A DNA stretch of 64,000 nucleotides from positions 14,338,235-14,402,234 of the forward strand of contig NC_087084.1 of assembly GCF_026151205.1 (NCBI RefSeq). Reading direction: 5' to 3'. Both the position numbers and the translations under genes were made by a program. The notes under the pieces were generated by a model, which did no database searches, was not told where the DNA came from, and saw only the letters and a program-made list of their open reading frames with translations. Shown piece by piece: positions 46,001 to 53,404 of this stretch. This DNA is from Bolinopsis microptera. Taxonomy: Eukaryota; Ctenophora; Tentaculata; Lobata; Bolinopsidae. The first letter of the stretch is position 1. Each line of letters begins with the position of its first letter.

Positions 46001-46721
46001 AACGTTACCTATCGATAGCTAGCGCTATCTAGCACTAAAACATAATTTGTTACCTTTATCAACCATAAAGGAAATTTCATTGGAAGGACTGTTCTTCAGC
46101 TCGACTCCTTTTCGCAGTGTGAACTTTTTGGATCCGGTCTCGTATGTGATACCTCCACAGTCTAGTGGAAGAAAGGGTGAAATGATATTTTACCAGAGAT
46201 TCTTTATATCTTAATTTGTTTATTTGATTTCTAGATAACCAATTAACCATTTATTATTTAATTAACTGCAAGTGTGAACTGACCGGATCGTTTGAGACAT
46301 TCGCTCTGAGCCTGCACAAGACCATCGTACTTTGCATTTCCTGCGCTGTAGCCGCCCAGGTATTTACCAGGGTTACGGCTCCAAGTTTCTGTAAATATTT
46401 CTATATTTTATCAAATTAGGGTACCAGTTTTCACTCGAAGAAACGTTTTTTTACTTTCACCAAGTTATTTTTTTTTCGATTGTCAGGCGAAAATTTATTT
46501 TTGTGTGATGAGGTTAAAAGTTAAAACTACAATATTAGATAAAGTTTACACTATAAGGGATTTCATTAGATAACACTAATAGAACAAATAAGTACTAAAA
46601 ATATTTTTAGTTGGAATAAAGTTTTTCCAGTCAATTTTACAAATCTTGAAAATGCCTTACCTCCGTTAACTCCAACAGCCAAAACGCTGCACACAGAAAT
46701 CACAAAAAGCACAAAACTCAT
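19328..46721 (-). CDS. Giant secreted multi-lectin/EGF/Ig modular protein (41 coding exons)
   Basis: I traced 41 exons with GT-AG borders by eye. Every phase matches its neighbour, and the exons total 5820 nt (1939 codons plus stop TAA at 19328-19330) if the last acceptor of the 66-bp array is used. Order from the N-terminus: signal peptide, PAN-like segments, tectonin repeats, galectin-like domain, four F-type lectin domains, cysteine-rich PCSK9-C-terminus-like modules with EGFs, two Ig-like domains. No transmembrane segment follows, so the product is probably secreted or matrix-bound. A role in glycan or microbe recognition is inferred from the lectin modules. At least nine introns contain minisatellites or duplications that include the splice site. 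Module entries below give the exon coordinates. I know no named gene with this architecture. Confidence 0.9.
19829..19940 (-). repeat. Duplicated splice acceptor of exon 40 (79-bp spacing)
   Basis: The genuine junction GATCCAG|GTAAAATTAGACGA at 19848 is repeated at 19927 with the same flanks (GATCCAG|GTAAAATTAGACGAG). The DNA between the two junctions begins GT and ends AG. Confidence 0.85.
21276..23960 (-). CDS. Exons 33-36: EGF-like and calcium-binding EGF domains
   Basis: Exons are 23816-23960, 23037-23143, 22672-22814 and 21276-21434. Calcium-binding EGF starts DVDECPEEPCGNGECTNTPG, DINECLDTPCDDTERC and DIDECEDSPCGENQ are clear, and each domain completes across an intron (GSYT|CECNKGYELVHGTC; NQ|DCFNEVGNYHCECTEG). 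The exon 35/36 intron carries a LINE insertion and a duplicated copy of the exon 35 end. The exon 33 donor is repeated in a TAATTAAC array. Repeated cbEGFs usually form rigid calcium-bound rods, here linking lectin and Ig ends. Confidence 0.88.
21634..22440 (-). mobile_element. 5'-truncated LINE: reverse transcriptase C-terminal part
   Basis: A 265-codon frame begins MPLESAYSDDCNF, the catalytic Y-x-D-D motif C of reverse transcriptase. It continues through thumb-region motifs (ILGSLLCSESDIAARCIAGN, SIIMYNCSSWCPT, HRKHLRSLLNIYW) to the typical LINE ending ILADDRVAWRNKF-stop. All RT motifs before C and the endonuclease are missing, as in ordinary 5'-truncated LINE insertions. The surviving part has no internal stop, so the insertion is fairly young. 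It lies in sense orientation in the intron between EGF exons 35 and 36. Confidence 0.85.
22510..22690 (-). repeat. Duplicated 3' end and donor of exon 35 around a 22-bp array
   Basis: A diverged second copy of the exon end (GKCVDIDECEGSPCGENQ, donor GTAAAAG) lies at about 22516-22570. It is separated from the genuine end at 22672 by about four TTGTTACTATGGTTACTG units. Reading from exon 35 through the array meets a TAA, so the second copy is a decoy or usable only by splicing. Confidence 0.8.
23340..23840 (-). repeat. TAATTAAC (8-bp) array carrying six copies of the exon 33 donor
   Basis: The genuine exon end ACTCCTGGATCTTACAC|GTTAGTTAATT (23816) is repeated in near-identical form at about 23357, 23412, 23607, 23667 and 23701. 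The copies are separated by variable runs of the 8-bp CTAATTAA unit. A different short unit (ACTAATTAC) fills 23730-23790. Confidence 0.9.
24177..25902 (-). CDS. Exons 28-32: cysteine-rich module B, duplicate of module A
   Basis: Exons are 25821-25902, 25192-25303, 24974-25050, 24527-24760 and 24177-24316. YASCNEGEKVMRCHTFG ... NGVARCEARAS ... IMAVAYC follows the CEEGW.L.GC...AVAICC layout of PCSK9 C-terminal modules. SPSVECPGGYVMESCIFHSP, HQWCKLTAVCKKL and ACPTCEQVRCPAEQECQMV align one to one with SPSLECPVGY, QKWCDVTLVCKL and VCPDCEGWNCAAEEVCDMV of module A. The pair therefore arose by internal duplication of about 200 residues including the following EGF. Confidence 0.6.
26277..26306. repeat. 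Poly-C run, about 30 bases
   Basis: Uninterrupted C homopolymer just downstream of the exon 27 donor in the transcribed direction (a G-run in the pre-mRNA). Length may be unreliable in any assembly. Confidence 0.9.
26339..28356 (-). CDS. Exons 22-27: cysteine-rich module A (PCSK9-C-terminus-like) plus EGF
   Basis: Exons are 28240-28356, 27957-28097, 27644-27807, 27253-27375, 26887-27033 and 26339-26454. Exon 22 is an acidic linker (VIEDMASEDEVVGDKSAA). Exons 23-25 show the pattern C..G...........G......A.C.....W...V.A.AVC and SPSLECPVGYEPVICNAHS. This resembles the cysteine modules of the PCSK9 C-terminal domain; the assignment is tentative. Exon 26 (VCPDCEGWNCAAEEVCDMVE) matches exon 33 of module B. 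Exon 27 is EGF-like (CGDHGECEAVGADDYTCDCE). Confidence 0.6.
27590..27623. repeat. (TTAA/ATTA)n microsatellite
   Basis: Eight to nine ATTA units next to the donor of exon 24. Confidence 0.9.
28515..29566 (-). CDS. Exons 19-21: F-type lectin domain 4
   Basis: Exon 19 (29418-29566) contains NLAYLKPTSQSSTGWGGVPD and ends ESGTYSK split across the joint. Exon 20 (28905-29031) contains CTHTTGPGWWMVDLKDN and NRMDCCSDRIDGVK. Here the His-to-Arg spacing is 24, two shorter than in domains 1-3, so sugar binding may differ. Exon 21 (28515-28664) is VYVGDFLCGTVKYNPMKYAY to FLTLCEVK. The donor of exon 19 is the first of seven copies in a 32-bp array. Confidence 0.88.
29214..29445 (-). repeat. 32-bp array: seven copies of the exon 19 donor
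   Basis: GGAATAAGTGCCGGACTCTT recurs at 29228, 29260, 29292, 29324, 29356, 29388 and 29420, a strict 32-bp period. In the transcribed sense each unit contains the last eight codons of exon 19 followed by TTCCAA|GTGAGTT. The first donor in transcription (29417/29418) keeps frame. Each later donor would add 32 nt and shift the frame. Confidence 0.95.
29711..30640 (-). CDS. Exons 16-18: F-type lectin domain 3
   Basis: Exon 16 (30511-30640): AKPSDDLGALINVADDGTA then STVGWGGVASRAIDG. Exon 17 (30136-30268): GSCSHTGNVNNGWWHLEF to YNRKDCCGNRIDGVT, with HX26RXDX4R intact. Exon 18 (29711-29863): VYADDFLCGTIKYVEKQDVY to FLTLCE. Phases are 2, 0 and 0 at the exon ends. A roughly 32-bp array fills the intron upstream of exon 16 (30660-31195), and a short GTGACAAATTA array lies upstream of exon 17 (30281-30370). 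Confidence 0.88.
30281..30370. repeat. (GTGACAAATTA)n short array
   Basis: About eight 11-12-bp units immediately upstream (in transcription) of the exon 17 acceptor, decaying to attacaaatta at the far end. Confidence 0.85.
30660..31195. repeat. 32-bp minisatellite, about 16 copies, in intron 15
   Basis: Units built on TTACCTTATATGGTAGTGTT plus ACCTTAGTAACA. The same CCATATAAGGTAGTGTTGC-type sequence occurs singly near other exons (26490, 27915, 29910), so the array grew from a dispersed motif. Confidence 0.93.
31389..38325 (-). CDS. Exons 14-15: F-type lectin domain 2, with the 66-bp acceptor array
   Basis: Exon 14 (38108-38325) runs MPAWSSSVGWGGVASRGVD to YNRLDCCQNRINGAK; the His-to-Arg spacing is again 26. 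Exon 15 in its shortest form is 31389-31536: VYVDDTLCGAVEYIASNSVF, then RVNCNGASGSKVSVTQDGQ and YLTLCEVQVL, phase 1. Its first 66 nt are the unit of the array that extends to 37923. If a more distal acceptor were chosen, the protein would gain one 22-residue VYVDDTLCGAVEY(I/V)ASNSVFPQ unit per copy. That holds up to about 11 extra copies before two 67-bp units shift the frame. Confidence 0.85.
31486..37923 (-). repeat. 66-bp array of splice acceptor plus exon start, 97 junctions
   Basis: Counting CCCCCAG|GTATATG junctions in 66-bp steps gives #1 at 31536, #12 at 32262, #13 at 32329, #14 at 32396 and #97 at 37874. Two units are 67 bp because of a sixth C. On the coding strand each unit begins GTATATGTTGACGAC and ends AGTGTGTTCCCCCAG. 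It translates as 22 residues (VYVDDTLCGAVEYIASNSVF plus PQ). Unit variants are mainly Ile/Val (tata/taca). Three plus-strand frames are also stop-free because 66 is divisible by three, so open frame alone is no proof of coding. Flanks are the intron after exon 14 and the unique remainder of exon 15. Confidence 0.97.
38304..38525 (-). repeat. Three copies of the exon 14 acceptor and exon start
   Basis: AG|GAATGCCTGCTTGGA with the following AGTAGCAGT (or AGTAGCAGTGG) occurs at 38325, about 38406 and about 38517. The copies are interleaved with GTAACTATGGTTACT repeats. Only the copy at 38325 leads directly into the unique exon. The others read into GTATCTATACC instead. Confidence 0.85.
38590..38640. 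repeat. GC-rich fragment related to the hAT-type MITE subterminal repeats
   Basis: GGTCCCGGTC, GGACCGGGCCCGGGA and CCGGGATCCCGGTC palindromic blocks resemble the subterminal repeats of the element at 17560-18390, but no ends are preserved. Confidence 0.5.
38766..39605 (-). CDS. Exons 12-13: F-type lectin domain 1, middle and end
   Basis: Exon 12 (39476-39605) has TCTHTSSNINNWWRVKL and NREDCCQNRINLAR. Counting from His to Arg gives exactly 26 residues, fitting the fucose-binding motif HX26RXDX4(R/K) of F-type lectins. Exon 13 (38766-38955) begins VYVGAVLCGEVAFKAG and ends in YLTLCEVQAYG plus the linker QETEETPLTNVAA. The acceptor of exon 13 is preceded by a roughly 10-bp array that is in effect an expanded pyrimidine tract (38960-39390). 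Confidence 0.88.
38960..39390 (-). repeat. 10-bp array (GGGGTTATAA)n, expanded pyrimidine tract of exon 13
   Basis: About 38 units, in the transcribed sense TTATAACCCC, running directly into the exon 13 acceptor ATAACCCCTCCCCAG|GTATATG. The AG itself is not repeated. The result is a several-hundred-nt pyrimidine/TTATAA tract in front of one acceptor. Confidence 0.93.
39975..40551 (-). CDS. Exon 11: galectin-like domain fused to start of F-type lectin domain 1
   Basis: A 577-nt exon, the longest in the gene. The first part (GLGGLQVGDKITYSGVFTP ... ILVMNSRKNANWQGELRA ... FEAGKEFKITVSV) matches the galectin fold order. Against the canonical HxNPR...V.N...W..ExR set, Arg, Asn, Trp, Glu and Arg are present, but the His and Asn of HxN are replaced (FRMAFR). 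Galactose binding may be lost or changed. An acidic linker (EGEGEDEDEPE) leads into the F-type motif NVGWGGVAARAIDGNTNG. The exon ends in phase 2. Confidence 0.8.
40841..44476 (-). CDS. Exons 5-10: tectonin (tachylectin/fish-egg-lectin type) beta-propeller repeats
   Basis: Exons are 44360-44476, 43759-43913, 43425-43534, 43015-43108, 41137-41254 and 40841-40972. Each carries the tectonin signature W..I.G.L..I..G....VWGVN...IY.R.G, for example AWTQIAGGLTRINKGKSGVW, VDVSDNGNVWGVNGAGSIYR and WVLVPGKLKWIASGRDIVVG. Exon boundaries fall inside the repeats, and the repeats read smoothly across the joints. For example, SGTT of exon 8 joins WVLVPGK of exon 9. Tectonin repeats form a lectin propeller that binds bacterial glycans and LPS in horseshoe crab and fish; the same role here is inference. 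Copy count is five or six. Confidence 0.85.
41370..41470 (+). mobile_element. Putative LINE/SINE 3' fragment with (AAGT)n tail
   Basis: Ends ...AAGTACAAGTAAGTAAGTA, the same kind of tail as the LINE remnant at 10143-10262 and the fragment at 43630-43712. No coding remains. Assignment rests on the tail only. Confidence 0.35.
41985..43020 (-). repeat. Donor array of exon 8: about 35 copies in a poly-C background
   Basis: ACTACACTTACAGTGGTC recurs about 35 times, separated by C runs of 5 to more than 25. In the transcribed sense each copy is GACCACT|GTAAGTGTAGT inside G runs. The genuine exon 8 end is the copy at 43015. GTAAGT is the ideal U1 snRNA match, so all 35 are strong donor candidates. 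G tracts on the transcript could form G-quadruplexes. Confidence 0.95.
43630..43712 (+). mobile_element. Putative retroelement 3' fragment with AAGT tail
   Basis: The sequence ATTCGGGATAGCCTGTAGCA to ACAAGTGCAAGTAAGTAGGT ends like the other AAGT-tailed fragments. It lies in intron 6 of the large gene. Confidence 0.35.
43918..44060. repeat. Degenerate GTGTAATTAGTTAATTAGGGT repeats
   Basis: Three to four diverged units directly upstream (in transcription) of the exon 6 acceptor. Confidence 0.75.
44220..44355. repeat. (AAATGTAAC)n and (TAATTAG)n runs at the exon 5 donor
   Basis: Six 9-bp AAATGTAAC units, then AGTAATT-type 7-bp units that run into the donor CGG|GTAATTGC region of exon 5. In the transcribed sense the second array repeats CTAATTACTAATTAC. 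Confidence 0.8.
44740..44800. repeat. 12-bp array (TATGTAGCGGC), five copies
   Basis: Short perfect array in intron 4, ending in a diverged unit. Confidence 0.9.
44934..46388 (-). CDS. Exons 2-4: PAN/Apple-like cysteine segments
   Basis: Exon 2 (46284-46388) begins ETWSRNPGKYLGGYSAGNAK and contains QAQSECLKRSG. Exon 3 (46054-46161) contains DCGGITYETGSKKFTLRKG. Together they look like one PAN/Apple-type or WSC-like half-domain pair. Exon 4 (44934-45089) reads VKCKALCTAQTGCASLTHQP then RCFLKNREFSEAQSISMNG, the C..LC....C.S pattern of PAN domains, which bind protein or carbohydrate. Exon 4 must start after TCTCTATAG at 45090 to keep frame. The nearby CAG|GTACC acceptor (45112) would put a stop in frame. 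That real acceptor is the 3' end of the 28-bp array. Confidence 0.65.
45090..45715 (-). repeat. 28-bp array of branchpoint plus acceptor, about 22 copies
   Basis: In the transcribed sense each unit starts GTGCCTAACGTGG and ends CTATAATCTCAG. It therefore holds a CCTAAC branchpoint-like hexamer, a short pyrimidine-rich stretch and an AG. The last unit, next to exon 4, is altered to TCTCTATAG|TG, the acceptor that fits the reading frame. Variants are mostly single-base (gaggcc/gagacc, gtaagg). Confidence 0.95.
46661..46721 (-). CDS. Exon 1: start codon and signal peptide
   Basis: ATG at 46719-46721 opens MSFVLFVISVCSVLAVGVNG, a short N-terminus plus hydrophobic core and small residues before the exon ends in phase 1 at GTAAGG. 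This is the first Met with a signal peptide in frame with the PAN exon, hence the start choice. A further stretch at about 46792-46990 ends in CAG|GTAAGC and could be a 5' non-coding exon; that is a guess. Confidence 0.8.
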
Positions 46722-48248
46722 CGTGCTTCTAATTCATACAGAAAGCACACGAGAAATCTAGAAATAATCTCACTCAGTTAAACTGCTTACCTGGAGCAGG
46801 CAACATGAAACAGTGTCAGCTCGTCCGTGCGCATGACCAGTATGTCGTGTCTCACTAGAGTCGTGATTATGCTCATGAAATCCAGGGTAGGAGAACTGTG
46901 GTGTACTCATTGTCCAATGTCCAGGGTAGGAGCTGTGGTGTAGTAGGAGAGCTGTGGTGCCTCTAGTTGTCATGGTAATGTGGTGTACACATAATCTGCT
47001 TCAGTTACATTCCGTACTGAGTATTTTCTTAAAAGCAAAGAGAAATAAATTTCATCAGCCGGCAAGCTCAAGTTACCCGTCAGCTTGGGCGCTAATATAA
47101 TTTACTTTCTATCGGAAAGATGGCAATATTGCATGAATACTCATCTTTCCTGTCCTAAATTTCCGCGTCATTTGATGAAACAATTATGTATTATGGTTAT
47201 ATTTGCAGGTTTAGGCTCAGTAAAAGACGTGGATGAATTTTCAAATTTTCAAAAAGAAAAAAAAAAGATTACAGAACTAGTTGAAGTAGTTTAATAATTA
47301 ATTAAGGCATTAATTCGAAAAATGTAGCTGACCAAATTCAAAGATGTATCGAAATTGACAGTTTTACAAGTTTTTCAAGTTCTGCAAGATTTACAAAAAT
47401 AGATTTATATTTTGTAAAATGTATATAATGTCAGATCACTAATTAGGAGTACTAAAATCAAATCCCAAATCCCAAAAGAAATCCGTTAGCAACAAAATTT
47501 GTTCAAACCAACAACAAAATCGATCAAGCCAATAGCTTGCATTAAATACATAAATCCTTGCAAAACAACAACGCGAACTTGCTCGTGAAAAAGTCCGTGT
47601 GAGCACAGTAAAACCCCGATTTACTGCCGAGAATTTGAGGGAAAGAAAACGTCCGCGGTAAATCGGAGTGTAGTAAATCGGGGTTTTACTGTACAATGAT
47701 ACCAGTATAGTATTGATTAAATTAATTAACGTTTATCATCCTCAAAGAACCACTTTAAATTATTAAGTCACTGAACCAATTCAACAATTTTACTCTTCAA
47801 AAAATGTTCCACTCTTCAATCTTAAATCTCTTTGCATTATTAGGTATTTTGGGTTAGTATTATCTCATCAGTGACATGATTATATAATAACTAAGTGCTT
47901 TTAAACTTTAACGAGTTGTTAAAACATTTTTCAAGGGCCATTCGGTGGTCTTTTGTAAAAAATAAATACCCACAAAAACATGTGGTAAATCATAAGCAAA
48001 AACTTGCCGGAGTGAAGTGTCAAATGTCAATTACTAAGTCACACTTCCTTTAATATACATTATACATAAATATAGACTTAAAGTTTGAACTTTAAATGTC
48101 TTAAAGTTTAACTTTGGGTCCTTCCACCATCTATACGATGGCTAATTCTGTTCAGTCACAATTCTCTTCAAGTTCCACAATCAGCTCTGCTTTACATCTC
48201 GCTTTTAATTGAGTGCGCGGCGCGGCCCAGTATGAGTAACGCATAGCG
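46722..48248. other. Spacer between two minus-strand genes; possible promoter of the large gene
   Basis: It contains a twice-repeated TCCAGGGTAGGAG...CTGTGGTG segment (46890-46960), a candidate 5' non-coding exon ending CAG|GTAAGC at 46792, and a small fold-back element (47605-47692). The remainder is AT-rich without recognised genes. The 3' UTR of the GPCR gene should lie just below 48249. Confidence 0.5.
47605..47692. mobile_element. 88-bp fold-back MITE-like element
   Basis: Termini ACAGTAAAACCCCGATTTAC and its inverse (GTAAATCGGGGTTTTACTGT) enclose about 45 bp with another gtaaatcgg copy. CAGTAAAACCCCG-type ends resemble pogo/Tigger-like MITEs of other animals. No TA duplication is certain. 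Confidence 0.6.
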
Positions 48249-51200
48249 CTACAAATCTCGCTTCTTTTCTTTGTTTCTTTGTCTCATCTTGCGGTTTATT
48301 TTCGTTGACATAACCGCTGCTGTACCACCTTTAGACATTTCTACCGTCTTTGGGGTGGCCATTCTTGTTTTTTTCTTATTTCCTCCTTTTACACTCCCGT
48401 CTGAAGTTCCTGGGATTTCTTTGTCTTTTACCTCAACAGATTCCAGCTCGATTCCAGTCTCAGTCTTTTCACGTGCTAAAAGTTTACTCAAGTTCTGGCG
48501 TAATTGTCGATAGACTCTTAAGTTTACCATGATTGTTCCAAGTCTCCGGATAGGAACGCTGATGTAGTGTGTCACAGTGTTATCGTAAATCAGAGGATTT
48601 ATGACAGAGTTTATTGGTAAAATAGTCATTGAGAACAGACTATACCAGGGTGTTGCATCCAGAACTTCAAGGGAATGCAATACACAGATCACTATGAAGG
48701 GCACCCAGCAAAAGAAATCTGTGCTGATAATGATGGCGATTTTTAAGTTCATTTTCCTGTTGCGTTCGGAGATTTGAGGGTTTGCTCCTGACTGTGTCAA
48801 AGCTTTAGATGATTTGTGAGAAATGATGCCAATGATAAAGTACGAGGCTGTGATAAAAAAGAAGCACACAAAGTTCAGGACAAGAATTGCCCATACCAAG
48901 TGTCTCTGTGGATCGTTTTCTTTGACAAAATATTTGAAGAGGCACACTCCATCACTCCCATAGAAGTCTACCTTTTGGATGTTCTTTGTGTAATCTTCAT
49001 ACCCATTATCGTGAGAATACATCTGTGACACCATTTTGTTGATCATACGCCAGCTTAGTGTTGTTTCCTTCATTCTACCGAAGTATCCCTGAAAGACGGC
49101 AAATAGTGTCTGCTTGTTCATTGTTCCAATAAATAGTTTCATCTCTTCTGCATACTTGATCCCATTCACGAAGAAATCCTCAAATTTGTTGATGATTGGG
49201 ATGATGGCGATGCTCATGGACGCCAGAGTCATCACCAACAATCCTCCTGCCACTTGCAGTGATTTTACCAAGGTTACTTCTCCTGGAATTCTCATTGAAT
49301 TGTGTATCCCATAGATCCGGGTCATGCTCAATGCACACATTGCAAATAAAGAGATTTGAGAACCTATGGTACTTATAACACCGATAATTGAACAGTTTAA
49401 ACTTGTAATCCAGTTTATCTGCTGAAGGCAGTAATTTTCTTTGTAGACTATACCATCGTATATTGATATAACGAATAAGTAACCACCAACTAGGAGGTCT
49501 CCTAAAGATATCATCATGATGAGGCACTTGTTGAACAGGGCTACTGTGGTCTTACAGTTCTTCAAAGTTACAGTATTTTTAGTAAGGATGACAAGGTTTG
49601 CAAATATAGCTAGAGATCCGATTGTCCAAGAAAGACTCTTTAGAGACGTCCCCTCTAGAATTTCCCTTGAACATTCTTCATTACATTCGTCTGATAAATC
49701 CAGACAGTCGAATGATCCATCACATTTCTTTGTGACCGGTATGTAGATATCTTTGTCACATATGAAGTGATTAGTACAGCTGTTTTCATCTGACCCGTCT
49801 CCGCAATCATCGGTGAGATCACAAACCTTCGAGTAGTCAATGCAGGTGCTATTATTGTTACAAATAAAATACCTATTCGTATATGTATTGTCGGATGATT
49901 TGGTAAAAAAGGTTAAGTATTCATTGTTAGCTATTGTTCCAATACGGTCATGGTATTGCCCTGGACAGTGTTCATATCTAGGGATATTCTTCAGGGGGCA
50001 AGGAGAACTTGAGCACTTGTCTGTACAACTAGTGTAAACATATTGCTCTCCAAACATGTGGTCACAAGTTTGTTGATCTTTTGGAAGTATCACTGCAGTT
50101 CTACTATCTACTCCGTAAAAATGATGGTTTGGATAAATAAAAGAATTCTTTGAGCAGGTATTTCTAAAGTGTCGAGTAGTTTCCATCCCTTTTAAGCAGT
50201 GAGATAGATGCTTTGTCATGCCCTTGTTGGTTGTAAGAACAGTTGTTGAAATTTTGGGTATATCACGTGACTCCGAGCAAATCTTGTTTTCGTTTCCGCA
50301 CGTTTCAACTCCGTCACAAAGATCACTCAATTCAACATATCCTGGCATGCCCCAACGACAAAGGAATACATTTTTACATGTGTCGTATCTGATAACAAAT
50401 CTTAACGTTTTGACACTCCCACAAGTGGGCCAAATTTCATCTTCGTCAATTCCATTTTGGCAGTCCTCCAGACCATCTTCCAACCAAGCTAACGGTATCG
50501 AGAGTTCCTCTCTATGACCGACCCGTCTTTTACACTTCCTAAGTGTCATGGAGTTGCACATTTGATGAGTTTCGTCGCTTCTGTCTGGACAGTCATCTTT
50601 ACCATCACACATGACATGTTTATGTAGATATTCAGTACACAGCACAGTAGATATTTGCAAACACTGGTTTTCAAGGTTATCATCACATATTCTCATTTCT
50701 ATTGATTCCGTATCATCAGACAACCAATCTGACCCTGACCCGGTGGTAGAAATACAAATGACATATTTAGAAAAAGTGGACATGAACCCGTTAACAAGGC
50801 ATAACCCCCCAACCCTTGCAGGATCGGTACAGTTTGTTTGATGTTCGTAGTGATTGCAGTACTTCATGTTGTCATAGTAAGATTCATATACCACTGCACA
50901 TCTTATAAAGTTGTGTATCGGTACTGTACGTTTAGTACTGTAATGTTCACAAGTGTACTGTGTCTCGTTAGTAACAGTACACTGAGCCTCGTCCTCTCCG
51001 TTAGCACAGGCCCCCAATACAGATCCATCACATATTTGGTTTGGTGGTACGTATACTGGTCTATTTTTAGTTCCACAATACAAACCGTAGCTATATCCGT
51101 TACAACTAGCCTCGTCCTCACAGGATTTGTGCCACAATTTACATTCACCATTACATACAAATTTTGTCTGTACTATGTGTCCACTCGGCATCCTTGTCAA

Positions 51201-51561
51201 TTCTTTTTTGGATTTGTTTCACTGCATCCCCTTTCATCTAAATCTGTATTCAGACAGTCCAACTCACCGTTGCAAGTAAGACCTAAGTTTTCTAATTGAT
51301 ATTCCAGAACGGCAAAGCCATAAAATTGTTCTAGCGCGCACAAATAGGTTCCACAAAGAATGTGGCCGTTTGTTGACGGGACAAATGACCAATAACCACA
51401 ATTTTGATAAAAGTGTGGATCTTTTGAACATATACCTGACCTAAGTCCGTCCGAATTTTCCCAATAGTATTCCTCGCTGTTGTGACATTTGTAGAGCTTA
51501 TAGGGCCAATTCCGACACACCTGTCTTAAGAATCCATTCTCTTCTCTAAAGCTGCATTTAC
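48249..51561 (-). CDS. LDL-receptor-repeat class A GPCR (LGR/GRL101-like), one frameshift
   Basis: One long exon (acceptor TTTCAG|GTAAATGC at 51561) encodes a cysteine-rich ectodomain. LDLa repeats include CDGKDDCPDRSDE, CDLTDDCGDGSDENSC and CDGSFDCLDLSDEC. A seven-helix domain follows from about codon 518 of the 983-codon frame (LAIFANLVIL, GDLLVGGYLFVISIYD, SMTRIYGI in place of DRY, TM7 SVINPLIYD, an NPxxY form). The layout fits relaxin-receptor/GRL101-type receptors. No leucine-rich repeats are seen. The upstream frame (RNWPYKLYKCHN...GCSETNPKK) ends in TGA at a run of six A, and one more base would join the frames. This is an assembly error or a true lesion. Earlier exons with the signal peptide were not found. 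Confidence 0.85.
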
Positions 51562-52499
51562 CTGAAAGGATTTTTTTAAATTCATGATCGTTTAGTGTGC
51601 ACTATATGTTTTATACCTTGACGAAAAATGAGCCGGTGAATATCATCACTACTCAAAGGCGAGGAAAATAATATGATTTGAATTTTCATTACACACCATC
51701 TATGTCTCCGCAAAAATGCACACACCCCAATTAATTTCGCGGTTTGCAATAACATCTTTCAGACTTCCTGAATTCAAAGTATTTTTTATCAGTATTTTAT
51801 CAAAACCCATAATTGGGTAGAGTGGACTGCTGCTAATGTCGTTCTTTCGGACAAATTGCTTAAGTACCGTTTTGAAAATACGGGTTTTTCGGTCTCGCTT
51901 TTTGTTTTTGGTAAAAAAATATCCCCGATGACCATTGGATACATTCACCGACGCACTAAAACCCCCTTTGGAACCCCCGAAAAGCCAAAAAGCTTTTACT
52001 CATTCTGAGAAAATGCTTAAGTAACAAATGGGAAAACGAGCGCCGTTTATTTCAATCATTTTGCCTTTCGGGAACTATAATATCATTGTTTTTTGGGTCA
52101 AAAACTGGCCTATGACGGCAATTTGTGTTCTATCTGTTTCCCGGAAAATATTTAGTGATAAGATTTTGAGAAAACTGGCGCGTTTTCCGTGTAATCGTAA
52201 TTGTTCTGAGTTATTACGGAGTGGGATTTGCCACAGGATCAAGTGAGTATCTGAAAATAGCCAACTAATCCGGACGTTTACCAATCTCAGTAGTTTTCAG
52301 GAATAGGCATCGATTGGTGATGGTCATAAACTTCAGAAACGCTAGCTTCACCGTCAAAATTGCCGATTTGTCAATGCAGAACGTTTCAAAATATACGTCA
52401 TAATTTGCTTTACAAATTTTTATTCTCTTATAAGTTGAGACTGGCGGGATTATTGACAGGCAAGGGAACATTACCAAAGAGATAGAAGCGATTTGCCCT

Positions 52500-53381
52500 G
52501 CTCCTTCTCTGTTGATATGGAGAAAGTTCTTTAACTACCACACATGCCGGAGTACAAGGAGGCGATTTTTAGAAGACGCCTTGTCACATTTAACGAGACC
52601 TTCGCGAGGCTGGGGTCAGACGGAGCTCCTTTAGCGATTCTTTGGAATGAGTCAATCGCAGGAAGGAAAGATGAGAATGTGTCCTCGACTTGGATAAGGG
52701 CAATAAAACATTTTGCCACAGGCAAGATTGGTGGTAGCAGGGAGATCATTTTTTGGGCAGACAATTGTTCTGCTCAAAACAAGTGTTGGACTTTATTTAC
52801 TGCCCTATGATCAATTATCAACAGCCCAGATGTTGACCTGGACAAGATAACGGTCAAGTATCTAGAGCCAGGGCACACCTTTATGAGTGCAGACTCATTC
52901 CACCATAAAGTGGAGTTGTCCATTAAACAATCAGGTCAACTTCATGATTATAAGTACTTTGTTCAGGCAGTTGAACAATGAACAGGTGGGTACTGCGATA
53001 AGCATGAACTGAACAGACTTTGAATCGTGGCCAAGGTCCTACGGAACAAGCAACCGTTGTAAAACTGAGAGACCTCTCTTAAAACTAAAAGATGTTTAAG
53101 TTGTAAGTTTCCAGCGTGGGTCTGTAGAAATGGAATGGAAAACAAATCATGACGAGGTTTCTTTTCATTTCACTCCATTTCTCAGACAAAAAGACGAGAG
53201 ACTCATTTCCATAGGTTGCAAAATAGCTTTTGCCCAGGAAGAGCCCCGGGGGATAGCTACTCCCAAAAAACAAGTCATTATACGTAAACTGTGCAGGCTT
53301 ATGGCCCCGAGTAGTAGGGTATTCTGGATGAACTTGCCTGATAGTACAGACATAACAGATCTTAATCGAGTGTTTGACTAA
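52500..53381 (+). pseudogene. DDE-type transposase-like pseudogene
   Basis: The frame PEYKEAIFRRRLVTFNETFA ... ILWNESIAGRKDENVSSTW ... EIIFWADNCSAQNKCWTLFT is followed by TGA at 52808-52810. The same frame continues SIINSPDVDLDKITVKYLEP, GHTFMSADSFHHKVELS to another TGA at about 52979. A later piece (53130-53381) contains KIAFAQEEPRGIATPKKQVI and FWMNLPDSTDITDLNRVFD. The WxDNCSxQNKxW and PGHTFMSADSFHH motifs recur in a widespread invertebrate transposase-like family. A TAA just upstream (about 52532) also breaks the frame. It is not functional. Confidence 0.7.
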
Positions 53382-53404
53382 AAATCATCTTGTCATACGT
53401 TGTA

